A stretch of DNA of 64,000 nucleotides, from positions 11,193,069-11,257,068 of the forward strand of contig NC_091369.1 in assembly GCF_038502225.1 (NCBI RefSeq). Direction: 5' to 3'. A program made the translations under genes and the position numbers. This document shows, one piece after another, positions 57,431 to 64,000 of the stretch (its first letter is position 1; each line of letters begins with the position of its first letter). Below the pieces are notes generated by a model. The model saw only the letters and a program-made list of their open reading frames with translations, searched no databases and was not told the DNA's origin. The stretch comes from Cherax quadricarinatus. Taxonomy: Eukaryota; Arthropoda; Malacostraca; Decapoda; Parastacidae.

Positions 57431-58110
57431 GTACCAAGTATGTTACACTTTATTCGACGTTGATCACACAAACACTGGCATGTCCTTTCGACCAGAGAAC
57501 TGGCAGTTCAGAGTATAGCAGTTCTGGGGCCTCAGTGCTGTGTTAATTGTCCCGTTCACCCCACCAGCCATGTGAGAGCCGGCTCCGCAGCCAAGGTGAC
57601 GTCACACTTGTTTACCAAACTGTAAGACAGACTCTCGCTTACTCTGGTCGAATCCACTTCTGTTTTGAGTGGCTCGTTGCACTGTCCTGTCAGGATACTG
57701 GTAACTTAATAACTTCACTGTGTAATTAATGTACATAATAGTAAAGGAATATACAGGTAAAGAAGAAACTCTCCCCTCTGTGCTTGTCTTGCCTGGTTGC
57801 TTGCAATATTGCTGACGTTGGCTTTGGCCAGGTACAGTAAGCCTTGAATTACTACCTGTGTACTTAATAGACAGCTCATCATGGGTAAGGTTTATTACTA
57901 GGATCTCTCAAAGCATTCCACGTCTAGGAACCAAACTTTCTCTATCTTTCCCTTGAATTACAAGCCAAATCGTTGCAGTATTTTTCAGTTTCATGGTGAT
58001 TTTGTTATATTTTTTCATGTTAGCAGCATGGGAGGGAGGGTGTGGAGAGAGCCTTCTTTAGGGAAGGCAGTGCTAAAGATCCTATATGCTCTTAAGTAGA
58101 ATGTTAAGAT
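57430..58110. other. Low-copy interval, no gene seen
   Basis: Balanced composition with an exact TGACGTCA near 57597. Open frames of 60 and 90 codons have no recognised domain. I see nothing that proves a gene. Confidence 0.4.
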
Positions 58111-58300
58111 GACATCTCTTTTTGTCCTGGTGTCAAACCTGGAAGGTGTTCCAGAGGGTCAACGCCCCAGCGGCCAGGTCTATGACCAGGCTGCGACAAG
58201 AAATATTACAGGTCACTTTTCTGTGAGGGTTACTCGTTTCCCCTTGATTATAATACTGCTGCTACTACTACTACTACTAATAATAATAATAATAATAATA
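58110..58300 (-). mobile_element. LINE-B 3' end and GCGCT fragments joined
   Basis: CCTGGAAGGTGTTCCAGAGG, GTCAACGCCCCAGCGGCC and TATGACCAGGCTGCGAC match LINE-B. TTTCCCCTTGATTATAATAC, then ACT/AAT triplets to 58291, match the tail end of the GCGCT retroposon. Confidence 0.7.
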
Positions 58301-58436
58301 TGAGGGGTTACCTGTAGACCTTGAAATCCAATTTAATGTTCCCGGAGGGTGAAAAAATATCTTTATTAAATATCCTACTATTGCTTTGTGTTTTACATAT
58401 TTGTCTGTTTATATTACATTTACAATATCTACATAC

Positions 58437-58544
58437 TACTCTCCCACTCTCTCTATCTCTCTCTCTTTCTCTTTCTCTTTCTATTTCTCTCTCTCTTTCT
58501 CTCTCTCTTTCTCTTTCTCTTTCTGTTTCTCTTTCTCTTTCTCT

Positions 58545-58585
<41 letters not shown>

Positions 58586-58600
58586 CCTTTCTGTCTCGCT
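58437..58600. repeat. (CT)n with CTTT units
   Basis: CTCTTT and CTCT repeats. Confidence 0.93.
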
Positions 58601-58767
58601 GTCAACTTTACCTGTCATTCACTGTGTATGTAGTTCATGACCTGCATCACCTTTCACCTTTGTGTTGTGTTGGCTTCAACAAGGTTGCTCTTTGTTCTGT
58701 TTTCTCTCGTGACATCAGTCTAGTTATGTCTTTTGTTATACATCTCTCTAATATACTACTCTCTTTT

Positions 58768-58771
<4 letters not shown>

Positions 58772-58842
<71 letters not shown>

Positions 58843-58844
58843 AA
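58772..58844. repeat. (AT)n microsatellite
   Basis: Nearly pure AT. Confidence 0.95.
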
Positions 58845-58847
58845 TGT

Positions 58848-58950
58848 GCAAAATAACTCGAGGCCTTTCGTATTGCAATCAGTATATCATCAGGAACTTG
58901 CAATGTTGCAGAAATAGAGCAGGAAATCAGGGAAGATCCGTTGGTGTGAA
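58848..58950. mobile_element. Foldback arm related to the element at 60672
   Basis: CGAGGCCTTTCGTATTGCAA, ATCATCAGGAACTTGCAATG and TTGCAGAAATAGAGCAGG resemble the left arm at 60715-60780. (AT)n abuts it. Confidence 0.5.
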
Positions 58951-59276
58951 TGGCTCTCTCCACTCTGGTATTTAGGTTGAATTAATTTTGGAAGGGCAGG
59001 TAATAATACTAATATTTTCCCTAACATATTTTATGGAGTTTTAATTAAAATGATTCTGTAGGTGTAATTATAGGGAAAATTAAGCTGAAGTATTCCAGCA
59101 GGGAAAACTGGCAGGCAATATTACAATGGTATTTGTGTTATGTATTCAATTATGTACTGTGTTCTTTTGTACTATGGTGCCGTAAATATTTGTGTCACAC
59201 AGCAGGTGAGTACAGATAAGCAGCGTGTGTCCATAAACTGATGGTGGATTGAGCCTGCACCACTCTTGTGTTGAAT

Positions 59277-59278
<2 letters not shown>
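58950..59278. other. Low-copy AT-rich spacer
   Basis: No gene supported. Confidence 0.35.

Positions 59279-59367
<89 letters not shown>
59279..59367. repeat. (CA)n microsatellite
   Basis: About 89 bases of pure CA. Confidence 0.96.
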
Positions 59368-59368
<1 letters not shown>

Positions 59369-59514
59369 GGTTTAATGCTTCACATATTGTTTAGTAAAAA
59401 AAAAAAAACTGTGTACATAATGTGAATGGCTGGGTAATGAGTAGATCACTAAACCCGTCTGGCTCATTCATCACAAGAAATGTTAGAGGCTTGATATAGG
59501 TTATGTCTGAGAGT

Positions 59515-59705
59515 AATGTGTAGATTTACGCATATTATATCCATGGGGAAGCGCTAAACCAGTAGGGGTCAACACACTTGGGTGAATGGGGGGGCGGGGG
59601 TAATTAGTTTTGAGTCTAGGCTGGAAAAGGTTGGCTAATGGGGTTGAAAGCCTATCGATTACACTAGGGTTATTAAGGCTGCACGGAACCTTTTTCACCG
59701 TCAGA
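59515..59705 (-). mobile_element. GCGCT retroposon copy
   Basis: ATTATATCCATGGGGAAGCG, CTAAACCAGTAGGGGTCAAC, a G run, then GGTAATTAG. The distal part is diverged. Confidence 0.7.
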
Positions 59706-60672
59706 CAAGAGTACTTAAATCCCTAAAATAGGGATTAAAGGCAAACTGGCAGCATATGTGCGCTGTGAGAAATACACCTCTCTTTGTATGTATATTGTAA
59801 TGAGGAAGGTAGCTCCAGTGCCTTGTACCGAGAGCGGAGTAAATTAATGAACGTCACTTGGCACCAGAGTTGGTGCTGACAAAAGCAATGTTAGTCGAGG
59901 CGCCAGTCACAGCGCCTGTCACAACCCAGACATTAATTACGAGTTGCCAGTTACATTTTTATTAATTATCGTAGTGTCGTTGTTAATTTGCTTGCCGCGT
60001 TGACCAGTGGGGCGGTGGTTCGATCCCGCATGACTGCTCTGGCTAATAATAATAACAATAATAGTAACAAACGCAGAGTTGTACTTTGAAATAAGATCAC
60101 ACCTCGAGTGTTGATGTGCACAATAACTAAGCTATTCTGGAATTGTTTGGTGTTTTGTTACAAAAAGATAACCTGGAAAACCAATGGAAAATGAAACTCA
60201 CTTTGTATGTATTTAATAAAGGTGACCAGAGAAGACCCTTTGAACTACAGTATAAGCCTGTGTCGATAACAAGCCTCGTTATAGCAATGCTGAAAAATGC
60301 CTTTACATGAAAGTCAAAAAACAGGGTAAAAATCTGCCAACTAGCAAACCAATCAGTGTTTGAGTATCAAAATTCTATATATCACATCTGTTATAAAACT
60401 ACAACAGATATATTAGACTCTTGTGACAGTCACAGAAATTAGTCAGGAAAGATTCGCATAATCAATTAGATAACACAGAGAAGAAAAAAACAAGCTACTA
60501 AATAATTTTTATGTATGGTACTTGCTAGGAATTACGTTGTATGATATACAAAGTACTAGAGCCATTTGGCTATTCATTTAACAATTTTATTAATGTTTTT
60601 TATTAAACCTCTGCTATTATTACTGGTAGTCAGCTACATTTCTTACTGTTAGTATTAATTTGCTGCTATGGT
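59705..60672. other. Low-copy interval with one tRNA-like B-box
   Basis: Contains GGTTCGATCCC at about 60017-60028, preceded by GCCGCGTTGACCAGTGGGGC and followed by an AAT-rich stretch. This could be a SINE head. The rest is AT-rich without a supported gene. Confidence 0.4.
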
Positions 60673-60893
60673 GATTAATGCAGAACAAGCCACAGGGGAA
60701 TGGAAATCTTAAGCTCTAGATCTTTCGCTCTCTCGTGCATCGTCAGGAGCTATGCATTGTTGCAAGACAGGAACAGATAGGAGGAGAAATTATCTGATGC
60801 AAGGCAGGTATCAGTGGCAGCCCATGACACAGACGCACGAGAGTGCGAAAGCTAAAGATTTCCACCCCCATGTGGTTTATTCTGCATTGTTAA
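60672..60893. mobile_element. Foldback element
   Basis: The arms GCAGAACAAGCCACAGGGGA, ATGGAAATCTTAAGC (left) and GCTAAAGATTTCCACCCCCA, TGTGGTTTATTCTGC (right) pair. The inner arms carry CTTTCGCTCTCTCGTGC and GCACGAGAGTGCGAAAG. The middle holds about 80 unpaired bases. No coding capacity. Confidence 0.82.
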
Positions 60894-61150
60894 AATCACA
60901 GGTTTGCGATTATATTGCCTTAATATATAATAAATGTAGTGAAAATATACTTTAAACAATTTTAACTTAACTAACCCATATCCATAATTCGTCCCAAGTC
61001 CAAAGGATGCAAGTCTCAGCAAATTTTGAGGAAAATCTCCCTGATATTTAGGACGAAAACTAGGTTGCTGGGTTCTTAGGTCCTGATGGCTTTCAGCTCT
61101 CGTCGTTACCACAGTAACCTCAGAAAGTAATGAAAAAAAAAAATTGAACG
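60893..61150. other. Low-copy spacer
   Basis: Mixed composition leading into decayed first units of the 32-bp array. Confidence 0.35.
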
Positions 61151-61154
61151 TAAG

Positions 61155-64000
61155 TTAAAGCCTCCCCAAAAAGCTGGTCATAACGAGTCTTAGGCCTCTG
61201 AAAACCTGGCTACAACGTATGTTAGGCCTCAAAAAAACTGGTCATAACGTACGTTAGGCCTCAAAAAAGCTGGTCACAACGCATGTTAGGCCTCAAAAAA
61301 GCTGGTCACAACGTATGTTAGGCCTCAAAAAAGCTGGTCACAACGTATGTTAGGCCTCAAAAAAGCTGGTCACAACGTATGTTAGGCCTCAAAAAAGCTG
61401 GTCACAACGTATGTTAGGCCTCAAAAAAGCTGGTCACAACGTATGTTAGGCCTCAAAAAAGCTGGTCACAACGTATGTTAGGCCTCAAAAAAGCTGGTCA
61501 CAACGTATGTTAGGCCTCAAAAAAGCTGGTTACAACGTATGTTAGGCCTCAAAAAGGCTGGTCACAACGTATGTTAGGCCTCAAAAAAGCTGGTCACAAC
61601 GTATGTTAGGCCTCAAAAAAGCTGGTCACAACGTATGTTAGGCCTCAAAAAAGCTGGTCACAACGTATGTTAGGCCTCAAAAAAGCTGGTCACAACGTAT
61701 GTTAGGCCTTAAAAAAGCTGGTCACAACGTATGTTAGGCCTCAAAAAAGCTGGTCACAACGTATGTTAGGCCTCAAAAAAGCTGGTCACAACGTATGTTA
61801 GGCCTCAAAAAAGCTGGTCACAACGTATGTTAGGCCTCAAAAAAGCTGGTCACAACGTATGTTAGGCCTCAAAAAAGCTGGTCACAACGATTGTTAGGCC
61901 TCAAAAAAGCTGGTCAAAACGTATGTTAGTCCTCAAAAAAGCTGGTCACAACGTATGTTAGGCCTCAAAAAATCTGGTCACAACGATTGTTAGGCCTCAA
62001 AAAAGCTGGTCACAACGTATGTTAGTCCTCAAAAAAGCTGGTCACAACGTATGTTAGGCCTCAAAAAAGCTGGTCATAACGTATGTTAGGCCTCAAAAAA
62101 GCTGGTCACAACGTATGTTAGGCCTCAAAAAGCTGGTCACAACGTATGTTAGGCCTCAAAAAAGCTGGTCACAACGTATGTTAGGCCTCAAAAAAGCTGG
62201 TCACAACGTATGTTAGGCCTCAAAAAAGCTTGTCACAACGTATGTTAGGCCTCAAAAAAGCTGGTCACAACGTATGTTAGGCCTCAAAAAAGCTGGTCAC
62301 AACGTATGTTGGGCCTCAAAAAAGCTGGTTACAACGTATGTTAGGCCTCAAAAAAGCTGGTCACAACGTATGTTAGGCCTCAAAAAAGCTGGTCACAACG
62401 TATGTTAGGCCTCAAAAAAGCTGGTCACAACGTATGTTAGGCCTCAAAAAAGCTTGTCACAACGTATGTTAGGCCTCAAAAAAGCTGGTCACAACGTATG
62501 TTAGGCCTCAAAAAAGCTGGTCACAACGTACATTAGGCCTCAAAAAAGCTGGTTACAACGTATGTTAGGCCTCAAAAAAGCTGGTCACAACGTATGTTAG
62601 GCCTCAAAAAAGCTGGTCACAACGTATGTTAGGCCTCAAAAAAGCTGGTCACAACGTATGTTAGGCCTCAAAAAAGCTGGTCACAACGTATGTTAGGCCT
62701 CAAAAAAGCTGGTCACAACGTATGTTAGGCCTCAAAAAAGCTGGTCACAACGTATGTTAGGCCTCAAAAAAGCTGGTCACAACGTATGTTAGGCCTCAAA
62801 AAAGCTGGTTACAACGTATGTTGGGCCTCAAAAAAGCTGGTCACAACGTATGTTAGGCCTCAAAAAAGCTGGTCACAACGTATGTTAGGCCTCAAAAAAA
62901 GCTGGTCACAACGTATGTTAGGCCTCAAAAAAGCTGGTCACAACGTATGTTAGGCCTCAAAAAAGCTGGTCACAACGTATGTTAGGCCTTAAAAAAGCTG
63001 GTCACAACGTATGTTAGGCCTCAAAAAAGCTGGTCACAACGTATGTTAGTCCTCAAAAAAGCTGGTCACAACGTATGTTAGGCCTCAAAAAAGCTGGTCA
63101 TAACGTATGTTAGGCCTCAAAAAAGCTGGTCACAACGTATGTTAGGCCTCAAAAAGCTGGTCACAACGTATGTTAGGCCTCAAAAAAGCTGGTCACAACG
63201 TATGTTAGGCCTCAAAAAAGCTGGTCACAACGTATGTTAGGCCTCAAAAAAGCTGGTCACAACGTATGTTAGGCCTCAAAAAAGCTGGTCACAACGTATG
63301 TTAGGCCTCAAAAAAGCTGGTCACAACGTATGTTAGGCCTCAAAAAAGCTGGTTACAACGTATGTTAGGCCTCAAAAAAGCTGGTCACAACGTATGTTAG
63401 GCCTCAAAAAAGCTGGTCACAACGTATGTTAGGCCTCAAAAAAGCTGGTCACAACGTATGTTAGGCCTCAAAAAAGCTTGTCACAACGTATGTTAGGCCT
63501 CAAAAAAGCTGGTCACAACGTATGTTAGGCCTCAAAAAAGCTGGTCACAACGTATGTTAGGCCTCAAAAAAGCTGGTTACAACGTATGTTAGGCCTCAAA
63601 AAAGCTGGTCACAACGTATGTTAGGCCTCAAAAAAGCTGATCACAACGTATGTTAGGCCTCAAAAAAGCTGGTCACAACGTATGTTAGGCCTCAAAAAAG
63701 CTGGTCACAACGTATGTTAGGCCTCAAAAAAGCTGGTCACAACGTATGTTAGGCCTCAAAAAAGCTGGTCACAACGTATGTTAGGCCTCAAAAAAGCTGG
63801 TCACAACGTATGTTAGGCCTCAAAAAAGCTGGTCACAACGTATGTTAGGCCTCAAAAAAGCTGGTCACAACGTATGTTAGGCCTCAAAAAAGCTGGTTAC
63901 AACGTATGTTAGGCCTCAAAAAAGCTGGTCACAACGTATGTTAGGCCTCAAAAAAGCTGGTCACAACGTATGTTAGGCCTCAAAAAAGCTGGTCACAACG
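61155..64000. repeat. 32-bp satellite array with 1,024-bp higher-order repeat
   Basis: About 89 copies of a 32-bp unit containing GCTGGTCACAACGTATGTTA and GGCCTCAAAAAA. The array continues past the window end. At least six rare variants recur exactly 1,024 bases (32 units) apart: 62021/63045, 62072/63096, 62121/63145, 62327/63351, 62451/63475 and 62551/63575. The left edge (61155-61260) is diverged. Confidence 0.98.

Overview
This window looks like intergenic DNA from a large, repeat-rich arthropod genome, most likely a decapod crustacean such as a crayfish. The evidence is very abundant (AT)n, (GT)n and (ATT)n microsatellites, tRNA-derived SINEs with an A-box and B-box, decayed non-LTR retrotransposons, hAT-like and foldback elements, and long tandem arrays. 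The decapod assignment rests on my memory of similar repeat families, not on a search. I found no convincing host protein-coding gene, rRNA, functional tRNA or CRISPR array. The long open frames come from tandem arrays whose unit is a multiple of three or contains no stop, from microsatellites, or from retrotransposon fragments.

Layout. 1-2.3 kb: simple repeats, an hAT-like element carrying a nested SINE, and two foldback elements. 2.3-3.2 kb: low-copy DNA. 3.2-6.1 kb: purine-rich minisatellites and a 25-bp array. 6.4-11.6 kb: two sister 28-bp arrays. 13.0-16.6 kb: sister 41-bp and 40-bp arrays. 17.6-22.1 kb: 52-bp, 29-bp and paired 33-bp arrays. 22.4-29.6 kb: microsatellites, a 30-bp array, a cluster of CRE-like octamers, and an RTE-like LINE 3' part followed by a SINE. 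30.4-32.0 kb: a minus-strand LINE with a recognisable reverse transcriptase. 32.9-33.8 kb: a foldback element whose end has expanded into a 35-bp array. 35-43 kb: palindromes, a second plus-strand SINE, an hAT-like element with an 8-bp target duplication, and many copies of one LINE family ('LINE-A') tied to (GT)n/(CA)n. 43.6-45.4 kb: C-rich 22-bp and other arrays. 45.5-46.6 kb: the best preserved retrotransposon ORF ('LINE-B'). 48.0-49.7 kb: 26-bp array. 51.0-55.3 kb: 23-, 35-, 18/22- and 20-bp arrays. 55.6-61 kb: retroposon fragments, microsatellites and low-copy DNA. 61.15-64 kb: a 32-bp array with a 1,024-bp higher-order period that runs off the window edge.

Tandem arrays make up well over 20 kb, about a third of the window. 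Three themes recur. Sister arrays of equal or nearly equal period lie side by side (28/28, 41/40, 33/33). Retroposon ends are coupled to particular microsatellites. Tandem arrays appear to be seeded by transposon ends. Names used here (LINE-A, LINE-B, LINE-C, 'GCGCT retroposon', MITE1, MITE2) are local labels, not database names. Array boundaries and copy numbers were counted by eye.
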